A DNA stretch of 64,000 bases from NCBI GenBank assembly GCA_039105265.1, contig JAPFFF010000003.1, positions 6,696,001-6,760,000 on the forward strand, written 5' to 3'. How positions within the stretch are numbered: position 1 is the first letter of the stretch; each line of letters begins with the position of its first letter. The position numbers and the translations under genes are program-made. Below the pieces are notes generated by a model that did not search any database, had not been told where the DNA came from, and saw only the letters and a list, made by a program, of their open reading frames with translations. Source of the DNA: Tritrichomonas musculus. Lineage: Eukaryota; Parabasalia; Tritrichomonadida; Tritrichomonadidae. Below, piece after piece: positions 49,941-62,800 of this stretch.

Positions 49941-50702
49941 TTAAAAGCATGATAGGTTTTCATTATCAAAGAAGAAATTTCTATCATAAGAAAAGAATGG
50001 TTCCATCATAAGATCACTAAAGAAATCATCATGAGAAGTATTATCAATCGATTGTATAGATTCTTCTTGATTATTAACATTAGTAGCTTTCTCTTTGTTT
50101 AATTCTTCATTTGTATTCTCAGGTTCATTAGAATTATTTGAATAAATAATTGGATAAACAAGTTTTTGATTTGAAAATGATCGTTTTTCATTGAAATAAT
50201 TATAAGTATTATTATCAGTTGCATTTAGTAACATTTTATTCTTTGTTATAGATTTTGATTTGCCTTGATGTGAAGATGGTGACTTGTTTATTTTTGAAAT
50301 ATTTTGAGATTTCTTCTTTGTTCTCGTTAAACCATTCCATCTATTTCTAATATTATATGATGTTCTACCAGGGAAAAATTCTTCTAATAATTTCCATTTT
50401 GGACCAAATTCTTGATATTTAAGTTTGAGTAATCTATCTTCATCTTTGGTCCATTTTGTTTTAACAACTGATGAAGACAAATTATTTTGCCATCTTTCAC
50501 GACATTGGCGAACTGTTCTGCCATTTATATGGGATGCTATTAATGCCCAATCTTTATCTCCATATTCCTCAACAAGTTTTCTCAATAGATCATCTTCTTC
50601 TTGCTTAAATGGCAATCTAATTTTTTTTTGAACTTGATTTGTATTAGATGATAAATAATTATGGTTATTCGATAGAGAATTATTGCTGGGATAAAAAATC
50701 AT
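49941..50702 (-). CDS. Two-repeat Myb-like DNA-binding protein
   Basis: A 253-aa R2R3-type Myb factor. An Asn/Ser-rich leader (1-28) precedes repeat 1 at about 31-77 (PFKQEEDDLLRKLVEEYG, W52, RQCRERWQNNL) and repeat 2 at about 82-128 (KWTKDEDRLL, KWKLLEEFFPGRTS, IRNRWNGL). All tryptophan core positions of both repeats look sound, unlike the Myb gene at 29440, where the last is altered. A basic Lys/Ser segment (130-160) may be a nuclear signal. The acidic C-terminal end (DDFFSDLMMEPFFSYDRNFF) looks like an activation domain. Targets cannot be read from sequence. Confidence 0.9.
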   Translation of the reverse strand: MIFYPSNNSLSNNHNYLSSNTNQVQKKIRLPFKQEEDDLLRKLVEEYGDKDWALIASHINGRTVRQCRERWQNNLSSSVVKTKWTKDEDRLLKLKYQEFGPKWKLLEEFFPGRTSYNIRNRWNGLTRTKKKSQNISKINKSPSSHQGKSKSITKNKMLLNATDNNTYNYFNEKRSFSNQKLVYPIIYSNNSNEPENTNEELNKEKATNVNNQEESIQSIDNTSHDDFFSDLMMEPFFSYDRNFFFDNENLSCF

Positions 50703-51597
50703 GTAAAAAATGATATCAAAATTGTGTGATATTTAAACAAAATTGAATTCCCTCTGAAATCCCCTCAAAGTGTTGGTCGGGCAATCCTTGATGTGAGAAA
50801 TTCAATTTTTTTCAAAGGATAAATAAATCATTAAAATTCTGATGTGAATAGATGATATTATTTATTAAAAACATTTATATTGTCATTTCTTCTGTTATTG
50901 CAGGTAATTTTATAAAAAAACAAAATTGAAAGCATATTTTAACACTTATTTCATTAAATTGTAGGTAATAACCTTAATTTATATATTTATTATATTTATA
51001 ATATATTTTAAATATTAACTTCATGATAAAACAATATTTATATATAAATTAAATTAAGATATTTAATCTTTTTTTTGACAACAGTTTTTATAACAAAATG
51101 AATTTAAATTTTATCCTACTTTCGGTTGAAACTCACATCATTTTTTTATGATAAATGCGTAAAGTATATTTGAATTATCAAAAAAGTATATCAAGCTTGG
51201 TCGGAAAAGAGAATATACTTTTCACAATTTATAATAAAATCATTGGGAAAAATATCGAGAAGGTTATATCAGCTGAAAAATATTATTTTTTATAAGGTAT
51301 TGAATGAGAGTTTGATCATTTTTCTTAAAAATAGAGAGCTCACTCAAAAATAACAAAACAATTTATTGAAATAAAATTTATTCAGAAAAATTTTGTTTAT
51401 CTATTCAAAGAAGTTATTGAATTGAAAACGTTTCAATTTCATTATTCAAATTTTTAAAATGTCATCCACGAATTATTCACAAAAAAATGTTGTTGAAAAT
51501 GATTGTCAAAAAAAAAAAAAAAATATAAATTAAAATTCATTAATATTTATATTATATTTAAACAAACAAATAATAATAATAATAATAATAAAAAAAA
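50703..51597. other. AT-rich spacer with a small GC-richer island
   Basis: 895 bp. Near 50743-50810, close to the Myb start, is a GC-richer patch (CCCTCTGAAATCCCCTCAAAG) flanked by AAATTGAATT and AATTCAATTT arms. It is a plausible promoter element of the minus-strand Myb gene. Otherwise nothing. Confidence 0.4.
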
Positions 51598-53340
51598 CTA
51601 CTCTATTTCGCCATATAATAAATTCCTTTCCCTTTCAATTTCTCTCAATTTTGCTTTTTCTTTTTCATCATCATGTATTTTAGCTTTAATAGGAATAATT
51701 CTTTGATTAACTGGCCTTCCTACTTTTTGAGGAATTGGTTTCTTTGCTCTTTCTATAGCTTGTTCTGTCTTTAATTTTTGTTCGAGCTCTTGTTTTTCCT
51801 GTTTTAACTTTCTCTGCAAATCTCTCCTAATCCGCAGCTTAATGGCCTGTTTTTCCTCGATAAATTCTGGATCTACATATACCAGAAGCATATACATTTT
51901 TTCAAGCTTATTTTCAATTCGTTCAAGCATAGTAATTGGTTTAATATCTGTATCATGAGATAAGCAATTAAAGTATGTCTTTTTAATTAATTCTGAAATA
52001 TGATAAAGTTCGTCTTCCATTTCGTTCATAGACTTTTCCTGAGCCTGTGTTAAGCTAAAATCTGATGGTTCAACTTTTTCAATTGATTCTAATCGTTCTA
52101 TTGCAGCATTACTTAGTTCATCTGTTGTTTTTAGTTCTTTTTTCACGGATTTTGCTAATCTTTTCAAATTGTCAATAATATGATCGCATTCCTGAATAAT
52201 AAACAAGTTATCAGTTTCGATTTTTTCAAGTTCGTCAATTAATATTTTCGGTGATGTAAAATAATTTTCAATTGTTGAATTTTCTGGTACAAAAATTGTG
52301 AGAAATTTTTTGTATAATTGGTATGACTCAAGTAATGCTTCTTTCTTGATGATGTCGCTCTCCAACATGTCACAATTTGCTTTATATCGTAGTAGTTCCT
52401 TTTTCCGAAGGGAAGTTTCTCTGGCTGCAGCGTCAGCGAGCTTCCTGGAACGAGCAACTGCTGCTTCAATCTGTATAGATGTCATTTTGTATTGATCTGA
52501 AAGATTTTTTATCTTGGTTTCGGTCTCTTGAAGGCGTCTGTTATTTGTTTCAATATTGCGAGAAAAATTTGAAATATCTTTGTTTTTCTTGTCAATAAAA
52601 AGCTGAAGCCTGTAAATTTCTCGCTTTTCGTCAACGAATTCATGCATGGTTAATTTTCTTTCACGTTTTTTGGGCTGTTGTTGTTGATCTTGTGATGCAG
52701 TTTTGCGCGATGAATCAAGAGTTGTCGTTCGTGATGATGAAAGAGGCGATAAAAGTAATAAATCAAGAGAACCTGGAAGATTTGGATTGATTGATTTGTC
52801 GTTGGATGAAGAATTATCGGTATTTTCTATATTAATTTTAATGTTATTATTTTTTCTCGATGATCTTTTCGATTGAACTGATTTTGGTCTAAATTTTTGG
52901 TTTTGAATACGTCCTTTCCTTTTTGAAAATGGTAAACTTGATAAAGCTGACTCAATAGATTCAGTTGTCGAACCGTCTTTTGATTGACTTTGTGTATTAC
53001 TTACTGTATCTGATTGAATTTGTGAATTGATTGATCTTCGTGATAATGAAGAAATTGAAGAAAATGGTCTTTGTCTACCGGACTGTGAAGAATGAATAAG
53101 AGTTGCTCGAGTTTCGCAAGGAGGAACGTGCGGTCTTGTCATTTCGGTTCGTTGTATAAGAGTAAATTTTTTTGTGCTTTCATGTTCGAGTTTTAATCTT
53201 TGGTTTGTTTGTTGACGATCTTGAAATAACTCATCACCCACTTTAAATCGAAATGGATTTCCATCTGTAGAGTAATCAATGCGTACTCCATCACCAGCTA
53301 AATCTGTGAAATAGGCAATTGCCTCTTCATCAGATTCCAT
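51598..53340 (-). CDS. CFAP100: CFAP100-like axonemal coiled-coil protein
   Basis: A 580-aa protein. After a Ser/Arg-rich disordered N-terminal third, a DUF4200-type coiled coil spans about 225-345 (MHEFVDEKREIYRLQLFIDK, then SRKLADAAARETSLRKKELL, YQLYKKFLTIFVPE). This is the hallmark of the CCDC37/CFAP100, CFAP73 and CCDC42 group. A second coiled coil follows (about 380-500), and the basic end has KKPIPQKVGRPVNQR, similar to the end of CFAP100. In Chlamydomonas CFAP100 (MIA1) and CFAP73 form the MIA complex that regulates inner-arm dynein I1/f. Parabasalids have flagella with conventional axonemes, so the role fits. CFAP73 and CCDC42 are shorter, so length supports CFAP100. Confidence 0.75.
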   Translation of the reverse strand: MESDEEAIAYFTDLAGDGVRIDYSTDGNPFRFKVGDELFQDRQQTNQRLKLEHESTKKFTLIQRTEMTRPHVPPCETRATLIHSSQSGRQRPFSSISSLSRRSINSQIQSDTVSNTQSQSKDGSTTESIESALSSLPFSKRKGRIQNQKFRPKSVQSKRSSRKNNNIKINIENTDNSSSNDKSINPNLPGSLDLLLLSPLSSSRTTTLDSSRKTASQDQQQQPKKRERKLTMHEFVDEKREIYRLQLFIDKKNKDISNFSRNIETNNRRLQETETKIKNLSDQYKMTSIQIEAAVARSRKLADAAARETSLRKKELLRYKANCDMLESDIIKKEALLESYQLYKKFLTIFVPENSTIENYFTSPKILIDELEKIETDNLFIIQECDHIIDNLKRLAKSVKKELKTTDELSNAAIERLESIEKVEPSDFSLTQAQEKSMNEMEDELYHISELIKKTYFNCLSHDTDIKPITMLERIENKLEKMYMLLVYVDPEFIEEKQAIKLRIRRDLQRKLKQEKQELEQKLKTEQAIERAKKPIPQKVGRPVNQRIIPIKAKIHDDEKEKAKLREIERERNLLYGEIE

Positions 53341-53898
53341 TACCTAAAATATTTTTAAAAATGTTTAAAAAACGTATTTTTAAATTTTTATCCATATTTT
53401 ATCTTCATTTGTAAAGAATGAAATTTTTAAATAAGTATATAATTCAATATATTTATTAAAATATTTTTTTTTAAATTATCATTATAGGTCAACTCAATAA
53501 TGTAAAAAAAATATAATTGAACTAGTTTCATATTTCATTAGTTTCATTAAAATGTGTAATTATAATTACTATCGGATGATACAATCTAAATCAGACAAAA
53601 TTAAAAGGAAAAAAAAAAAACTTATGTAAATTGATGATACAATGATATTTACAGACAGCTTTCCAAAGCAACTATTCGGTTTCAATTAGATCTGTAAAAA
53701 AAAAAAGAAAAGAATTTTTTTTATTTTATTTTATTTAAAAAAAATATAAAATACATAATGATTATTAATAAAAATATCTTTCTTCTTAATTCTAATCCAT
53801 ATCATTATTATTTTTTGGTTTTCCTATTTCTATATAAAAAATAATAAATTATTTTCCCCCCTAATATTATTATTTTTTTTTTCTTTTTTTTTTTTTTT
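53341..53898. other. AT-rich spacer
   Basis: 558 bp between two minus-strand genes. Immediately after the stop of the giant gene lies an A run on its sense strand (T run at 53881-53899). No gene seen. Confidence 0.45.
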
Positions 53899-56800
53899 TT
53901 AAGATGATTCTGCTGAAGCGAAGTTAGTCTTATGTTCTTCGAGCATCATGTCCAGCATAAATTCATAAGAAGTGAGGCTTTGTAAAGTCTGTCCCTTATC
54001 CAAGTAGTCTCTTTCTTTAGTATTTACGCTTTGCTTGAGTGTATTTCTTCTGAAAGCGAATTTCTTTGAATAAGTTTCGATTTCAAGCAGCGAGTCATTA
54101 GTGTTATTAAGATGCTTCCATTTTCTAAGTCTTCTTTCCAAGTTAGATTTGTCGATCTTCAAATCTGTTGCCATTTTCATTTCATCTGAGTTCAAAATTT
54201 CGTCAATTTCCTTTCTCTTTGTAGTCACTCTCTTTTGTAATCTTGTCACTTTAGCCGTTGAATCTGCTGCGACTTGTTTAGCTTGATCAACCTCCAAGAG
54301 GAGTTGTCTAACTTCTGGCTTTTCACGATTCAAGAGGTCATTATATTCGCCATCTACAGAATTCTTATAATTAGTCATTTCGACCAATTTTTGTTTCAAA
54401 TCGAGAACTTTTTCATTTGTGTTTTGAACAGCTTTTTGCTTTCTATTTAATTCGCGTTCAACCTTTGCAAGTTCTTGTTCAAGTTGGGCGATTTTCTCGG
54501 CATCTTGATCAGCTGTTTTGTTTCTTTTCTCAATTTCGGAACGAAGAGAAAGTAATTCCATTTCAAGCTTTTGAATAGCTGAACGTTTGGCGTTGTTTTC
54601 GGACTCTCTATCGATGATTCTCTTCTGTAATGCTTTGATTTCAAATTGGGCGTCATTAAGATCATTTTGCAACTGAACAATTTCCTTTCTTTCGGCGTCG
54701 TTGGATTTGATTCTATTAATGAGATCTTCAACTTCTTGGCCAGACAATTCAGTGTTTGTGAGAACCATTGCATGGTCGATTCCGTTGCTTCTAAGACGCT
54801 CTGCCATATCAGGAATGACGTCGATATTATCATTTTCTTCAAGTAACAAACTGTTGAGAATCTTGTCTGTTCTTTCTCTGATTTGGGCCAATTTATCGGA
54901 AAGATTGTCTTTAATGCTCATTTGGTCATCGATTTCTTTCTTGATCTGTTCTAATTCTTCTTGCAGTTCATGTTCAGTCTTGCTAAGATCTTCGATTTCT
55001 TCGGGTGACAATTTATCGTTATTTTCTTCTTCTTCTGCGAGTTCACTTTCTGGTTCAGTTTCTTCCATTGATTTCTGTTTATCTTCTTCTCTTTGTTTCT
55101 GTTTATTCTTGATTTCTTCTTCAACAGCTGAAAGCTTAAGTTGCTCCTCTTCCAAAGATGAAGCAGCTTTGCTTGCTTGTGCTTCTAATTCACTATTCTT
55201 TTCATCAAGTTGACTCAATTCATCATCAGTTTCTTCTTCTTCTTTCTGCTCATTCTTCTCCTCTTCTTCAACTTTGTCTTCTTTGGGTTGCCTTGGTGGT
55301 CGCAATTGGGCTGGGTAGTCAAGCGGTGCGTAGCGTGAATCAATGTCAGAATTGCATTCTTGTTCTTTGCCTGTTGGCAACTTCTTATCTTCGGGCGTAA
55401 TAAGACGAGGCACGCTCCAACATTGGTTAATTCCACGCTGATTAAGGTCGTCTTCTTCGTATTCGTCAATCGATTCTTCAATGTCTTCTGACAAGTATTC
55501 CCAATCGTTTGAATCAGTTGGCTGCGTTTGTGCCGATTGGTCTTCTTCTGCGTTGTTATTACTATTGTCATCAAAATGATAACGACGTGCTGATCGACGT
55601 CTCTTGCCTTTCTCTTTGGGTGATGATATCAATTGGGTCTTGCCTTTGCTGCTTTCAGAAACTGTTCCTTTTGGAACTCTCCTTCGGATGTGATGAATGA
55701 CATGCTTGTGATGTTTCTTGGGAATTTCAAGTTGAATCTCAAATGTATCTTCTTCGTATTCGTATTCATATTCATCAACGAGTTCGTATGTGTCTTTCTC
55801 TTCTTGAAGCATGTCTTTAAGATTGTTGTGTTCGTCTTTCTTAAGCTTCTCTTCATTCTTCAATTTTTCATCATTTGCATTCTGCTTGAGTGTCTTTGAT
55901 TCGTTGTCATTTCGATCTTCATCTGATTGAATGTTTCCTTTGTTTTCTTCATCTTTCAATCTGTTGTATTCATCGTTTTCGTTGTTCTTCTTCTCTTCTT
56001 CTGATGCAATGTCGCGCTGTTCTTGTTCATCACGTAATATTTGGTCCTCTTCAAGTTTGTTCTGCTTCATTTCATCGGATTCAAATCGCGATCGTTGTTC
56101 GCGAATGGTTCGATCTTCATCAGAAAGGTTGTTCTTAAGTGAATCATCTTCTTGTCCTTTTGTGTTTTCTTCTTGTTTTGCATACTTCTTTTCAGCCTTG
56201 GCCTTGTTGATCTTGTCTTCTTCGTCACGTGCATTTCTAAGCTCGTCTGATTCTTGGTTCAATCTGTTTTCAATTGCATTAATGTGATTATGCTCATCTT
56301 CTTCATCGATGCCGTTTCTAAGTGCATCTGATTCTTTGTTGTGACGGGCTTCTTCTGCTTCGAGTCTTCGTTGATACTCTTCTTCATCAAGGTTGTTTCG
56401 AAGTGAGTCTGATTCTTTAGAATGTCGGTTCTCTTCGGATTCAAGCCTTTCGTTTTGTCGCTGTTCAAGAGCATCGTGTTTGAGTGTCTCCGACTCTTTG
56501 CCATATCGTGCTTCTTCTGAGTCGAGTCTGTCTTTCCTTCTCTCTTCAACGATGTCTTTCTTAAGTCGGTCTGACTCGTTGTTCAATCTGTCTTCAATTG
56601 CATCAACGTGGTTCTGGTAATCTTCTTCAATCAACTCTTCGTTGAGGGCATCTGATTCCATGGCAAACCTTGACTCTTCTGACTGGAGTCTGTTCTCTGC
56701 ACGCTCATCTCGTTGGTTGTCCTTCAAGTTATCTGATTCCTTAGCAAATCTGGACTCTTCTGATTCAAGCCTGTCTTGTTGGCTCTCTTCTTTCATGTCT

Positions 56801-59800
56801 TTCTTAAGTAAGTCTGACTCCTTTGCAAATCTTGACTCTTCTGATTCAAGCCTGTTCTCCGCACGCTCGTCTTTTTGGTTGTTCTTCAAGTTATCTAATT
56901 CTTTGGCAAATCTCGACTCTTCTGATTCGAGTCTGTTTTCAGCACGTTCATCACGTTGGTTGTCCTTCAAGTTATCTGACTCCTTTGCAAATCTTGACTC
57001 TTCTGATTCAAGCCTGTTCTCTGCACGCTCGTCTTTTTGGTTGTTCTTCAAGTTATCGGATTCTTTGGCAAATCTGGACTCTTCTGATTCGAGTCTGTTT
57101 TCAGCACGTTCATCACGTTGGTTGTTCTTCAGTGCATCTGATTCCTTGGCAAATCTGGATTCTTCAGATTCGAGTCTGTTCTTTTGGCGCTCTTCTCTTG
57201 CATTTTCACTGAGGTTATTTGATTCCAATGACTTTCGTGCTTCTTCGGAGTTTATTTCGCGTTCTTCTTGTTCTTTGGCGAGTGTGTTATCTTCTTCATT
57301 TATTTCATTTCTGAGAGTGTCAGATTCCTTTGATTTCCTTTGTTCAAGAGAATCAACTTTCTTCTGGTTGTCTTCTTCGACTTGGTTGTTCTTGAGTGAG
57401 TCGGATTCGTTGTTCTTTCTGTTCTCTTCGGATTCGATTTCGAGCATCTTCAATGTGTTCTTGATTGTGTCTTTGGCATCGTCGCTTGCATCGTGGAAGA
57501 TTTCATCTGATTGTTCTTGTCGCTTAGATTGCTCGATCTTGTTCATCTCGTTTTCATAGTTCTTGCTCTTTCTAAGTTCATCTGACTCGGCATTCTTACG
57601 TCCTTCTTCGTGTTCGGCTCTGAGGAACTCTTCTTCACTTCGTTGGTTGTCTTTGAGCTCTTCTGATTCGCCTGTCTTGCGATTTTCTGCCAATTCTACT
57701 TTTTGCTCGAAAAGTTCTTCGTCTTGGTTGTCTTTGAGTGCTTGTGATTCTTGGCTCATTCTGCCTTCTTCTGATTCGAGTCTGTTCTCGGCACGTTCAT
57801 CCTTCTGGTTGCCATGAAGTCTTCGTGATTCATCGCTCATTCTGTTCTCTTCTGATTCAAGTCTGTCCTCGGCTCTTTCTTCTTTTTGGTTGTTTTTTAA
57901 TGTAGATGATTCGTTGCCGTATCTGCCTTCTTCTGACTCTAGTCTGTTTTCTGCGCGTTCATCTTTCTGGTTGTCTTTCAACGTAGATGATTCATTGCCA
58001 TATCGTCCTTCTTCTGATTCGAGTCTGTTCTCGGCACGTTCATCTTTCTGGTTTCTGTGAAGTCTTTGTGATTCATCGCTCATTCTGTTCTCTTCTGATT
58101 CAAGTCTGTTGTCTGCTCTTTCTTCTTTTTGGTTGTCTTTCAATGTAGATGATTCATTGCCATATCGTCCTTCTTCTGATTCGAGTCTGTTCTCGGCACG
58201 TTCATCTTTCTGGTTTCCGTGAAGTCTTTGTGATTCGTCGCTCATTCTGTTCTCTTCTGATTCAAGTCTGTTGTCTGCTCTTTCTTCTTTTTGGTTGTTT
58301 TTTAATGAAGATGATTCATTGCCATATCGTCCTTCTTCTGATTCGAGTCTGTTTTCAGCACGTTCATCGCGTTGGTTGTCCTTTAATGTTGATGATTCGC
58401 CTGATTTTCTAGCTTCTAAATCTTTGATTTGTCCTTCCAACAATTCTTCTTTTTGTTCTTTCTTAAGTGTTGCTGATTCGTCACTTTTTCTATTTTCTAA
58501 AGCATTGACTTGACTTTCAAATTTCTCTTCTTTTTGTTCTTTCTTAAGTGCGTTTGATTCATCGCTCTTGATTCCTTCTTCGATTTCGATTCTATTTTCT
58601 TCTTTTTCATGCTTTTCGTTTTTTCTAAGGTTTCCTGATTCGTCATTCATTCTGTTTTCTTCAGATTCGAGACGATTTTCGGCGTCTTCGTATTTCTTGT
58701 TTCCGTGAAGGTTGCTTGATTCGTCTCCCATTCTATTCTCTTCGGATTCGAGGCGAAGTTGATCATTTTCGTGTTTCTTGTTTTTTTTTAGATTTGATGA
58801 TTCATTGCTCATTCTGTTTTCTTCGGATTCAAGACGATTATGTTCTTTTTCGTACTTCTTGTTTTCATTAAGAGTTCCTGATTCGTCTGATTTTCTTTGT
58901 TCAACGTCTTCCAAGTGAAGTTGGTTTTTTTCGTCCTTTTCGTTCTTTCTAAGAGCGCTTGACTCTTCTGATTTTCTTCGTTCTTCGGATTCAAGACGAA
59001 GTTGGTCGCTTTCGTACTTTTGGTTTCCTTTCAATGAGTTTGATTCTTCACTCATTCTGTATTCTTCGGATTCGAGACGATGAAGAGCAGATGATTCTTT
59101 TCTGTCATTACGAAGAGCTTCTGATTCTTTGTTTTTCCTGGATTCTTCGCTGTTCAATCTTTCTTCATTGATTTCACTCTTCAAAATGCCGGATTCAAGA
59201 GCTTTTCTGTCTTCAAGTGAATGAACAGAAGTTTGGTCAGAATAATGGTAACCGTCATTTGTAGTTGTTGTCACTTCTGAGAATGGATAAGAAGCTTCTT
59301 CCTCTTCTTCTTCGTGTTTTCGATATGATGAATAATCGTCAAGATTTAAACGTCCTCCTTCGGCTGAATAATCGAAGTTGCTTTCTTCTTCACGATGCAA
59401 TTTATCTTTTCTCTTCTTCTCTCGTTCTTCGGCTCTTTTCTTAGCGTCTTCTTCGGCTTTCTTTCGCGCCTTTTCTTCGAGTATCTTCCTCAACTTTTCT
59501 TCATCATCAGGATTAAGTAAGCCATAAACAGCTAAGTCTTCGAGATCTTGTAAACGTTCTTCATCTTCAAGCATTCTTCGGAGTTCATCTTCATCCCAAC
59601 GAATTGCATTAGCTTCATCAAGTAATTTCCTTCTTTCTTCTTCTAAAAGTTGCTTGGCCATTGCTTCTTCAAATTTCCTTTCATTGAGCTTGTTCAATCT
59701 CCTCAATCGTTCTTCATCTTCTGGGTTAAGAAGGCCTTTGCTTGCTTCATCTAGGAAGTCTCGTAATTCTTCTTGTTCGGCACGAAGTCTGGCTTCTTCT

Positions 59801-62800
59801 TCTGCAATTCTGCGGGCTTCGTCATCGGCATTCTTTTGGGCTTGTTCTTCAGATTCTTTCCTCTTTCTGGCTTCTTCTTCAAGTTGCTTTCGTAATCTCA
59901 TCTCATCAGATTCATTAAGTTTGCCAATTGCTGCTTCATCGAGGAAGTCACGAAGTTCTTCTTCTTCTTCATGTCTCTTTCTTCTTTCTTCTTCTAAGGC
60001 ATCTTTTCTGGATTTCATTTCGGAGATTCGTGATTCGGTTTCAAACTTGAGTCTGTTTCTTTCTTCTTCTGCTTCTTTTTGAAGTCTTTCCCTCTCTTTC
60101 CTTTCATCATCGACATTGAACTTGTTGAATTCTGAAGAGGCATCTGTTGATGCTGCCATGTTTTTAAGTTGATTTAAGAATTCTTCGTTTTCATCATGAA
60201 CTCGCTTGCTTCGCTTTGTCTTTGTCTCTTCTGAAGGTGCCTTTCCTTGTTCTTTCTTGTCTTCTTTGCGTTCTGAAAGAAGTCCTGATTCGGCTGAATA
60301 ATCAACCATCTCTCTAATTGACCTTTCTTCATCATCAAGAAGTTTTTGGGCATCACGTTCGGCCTTTAGTTTGTTCCTTCTTTCAATGGCTGCAAGTCTC
60401 TTCCTTTCAGCAAGTGTTTCTTCGTCTGTCTCTTCCTCTTCGTCTTGTCCTTCTGACTTGGGTTTGCCTGGTTTCTTGCCGTAGTTTTCTGGAAGAACTT
60501 CTGGTTCGGATGAGCCTGATTCGCCTCTCAATCTTCTTTCCTCTGCTGCTTTCCTCTTGGCTCTTCTGTCTTCAATTTGCTTCTTTCGCCTTTCTTCTGG
60601 TGATAGGCCATCGTCTACTTGGTCTTCTTCGCCGTTCTGTGTGTCATGGTCGCCGTAGTTGCCTGGAAGAACATCTGCTTCGGACGATCCTGATTCGCCT
60701 CTCAATCTTCTCTCTTCTTCAGCCTTCCTCTTGGCTCTTCTATCGGCAATTAATTTCTTTCGCCTTTCTTCGGGTGATAAACCGTCATCAATGTCTTCTT
60801 CTTCGCCATTATGAGAATCATGATTTCCGTAATTGTCGGGAAGAACATCTGCTTCGGATGAGCCTGATTCGCCTCTCAATCTTCTCTCTTCTTCAGCCTT
60901 CCTCTTGGCTCTTCTGTCCGCAATTAATTTCTTTCTCCTTTCTTCTGGTGATAAGCCGTCATCAATGTCTTCTTCTTCGCCGTTTTGTGTGTCATGGTCG
61001 CCGTAGTTGTCTGGAAGAACTTCTGATTCAGTTGAGCCTTCACCACGTTTTCTCCTTTCTTCATCAGCCTTCCTCTTGGCTCTTCTTTCAGCAATCTTCT
61101 TCTTTCTTCTTTCTTCAGGAGTGAGGTCATCATCAATGTCATCTTCTTCGCCGTTTTGTGTGTCATGATCACCATAATTATCTGGAAGAACTTCTGATTC
61201 AGTTGAGCCTTCACCACGTTTTCTCCTTTCTTCGTCAGCCTTCCTCTTAGCTCTTCTCTCTGCAATCTTCTTCTTTCGTCTTTCTTCAGGAGTAAGATCA
61301 TCATCAATATCTTCTTCTTCGCCATTTTGGGTATCATGGTCGCCATAGTTGCTTGGAAGGACTTCTGAGTCAGTTGAACCGTCTCCGCGTTTTCTAGCGT
61401 CTTCTTCAGCCTTTCTCTTGGCTCTTCTCTCAGCAATCTTCTTCTTTCTCCTTTCTTCAGGAGTAAGATCGTCATCAATGTCATCTTCTTCTCCACCTTC
61501 ATGTGTGTCGTGGTCGCCATAGTTGCTTGGAAGGACCTCTGAGTCGGTTGAACCATCTCCACGTTTTCTAGCTTCTTCTTCAGCCTTCCTCTTGGCTCTT
61601 CTTTCGGCAATCTTCTTCTTTCTTCTTTCTTCAGGTGAGAGGCCATCATCGATGTCTTCATCTTCCTCTTCGTTGTTCTTTGCTGAATCATTACCATAAT
61701 TGCTTGGAAGAACTTCTGAGTCGGTTGATCCGTCTCCACGTTTTCTTGCCTCTTCCTCAGCCTTCCTCTTTGCTCTTCTCTCGGCAATCTTCTTCTTTCT
61801 CCTTTCTTCGGGAGTGAGGCCATCGTCAAGAGCATCTTCCTCTTCTCCATTTGCCTTGTTTGATGAAGATCCGTAATTTTCAGGAAGAATGTCTGATTCT
61901 GTTGATCCTCCGAGTAATTTCATCTGATCAGCTTTTCTTTGTGCTCTTCTTTCAGCAATCTTCTTCTTTCTCTTTTCTTCAGCTGTAAGACCGTCGATAT
62001 CGCCTTGATCTTCCTCTTCTTCATGAAGTCTAGTCTTCTTGTTCTTTTCGCCATAATGTTCGTCAAGAACAGTTGGATCAGATGATCCATCTTCGCCTCT
62101 TTGACGAGCTTCTTCTTCGGCCTTCCTCTTGGCTCTTCTTTCGGCAATCTTCTTCTTTCTCCTTTCTTCAGGTGTAAGACCATCATCTATGTCATCTTCT
62201 TCTTCGCCATCTTTAACAGCTTCTTTATCAACGCTTTCTCTGTCATTTTCGTTAAGAACATCTGGATCAGATGATCCTTCGCCTCTCTTACGAGCTTCTT
62301 CTTCGGCTTTCCTCTTGGCTCTTCTTTCGGCAATCTTCTTCTTTCTCTTTTCTTCAGCTGTAAGGCCGTCGACTTCGTCCTCTTCTTCTTCACCTTCTTT
62401 AACAGCTGCTTTATCAACGCTTTCATCGTCATATTCATCAAGAACGTTTGCATCAGATGATCCTTCGCCTCTCTTACGGGCTTCTTCATCAGCCTTCCTC
62501 TTGGCTCTTCTATCAGCGATTTGTTTCCTTCTCCTTTCATCAGCTGTAAGACCGCTACCTTCGTTCTTGTCTTCCTCTTCTTCTTCGGTTTGAGGTTGTT
62601 TCTTCTTATCTTTCTTTTTGCCATAATCTTCACGAAGAACAACTGGATCTGATGAGTCATCACCACCTCTGTTACGAGCTTCTTCTTCTGCAAGACGTTT
62701 GGCTCTTCGTTCAGCAATTTGTTGCTTTCTTCTTTCTTCAGCTGAAACTCCATCAACTTCTTTTTGTTCCTCTTCTTCTTCTGAAGGCTTTGGTTCTTCT

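Noticed and set aside
51503-51706. Short plus-strand frame rich in Lys, Asn and Ser
   Set aside because: Consists of A-rich and AAT-repeat spacer plus the antisense of the CFAP100-like gene end.
56642-57559. 305-codon open frame on the plus strand (and many others across 54-64 kb)
   Set aside because: Antisense shadow of the giant repeat gene. The repetitive Glu/Lys/Ser codons avoid stops on the other strand. Its Ser/Phe/Leu-rich product has no independent features.
60924-61850. 308-codon frame on the minus strand in another phase
   Set aside because: Out-of-phase shadow of the same repeat array; low-complexity Lys/Arg/Met product.
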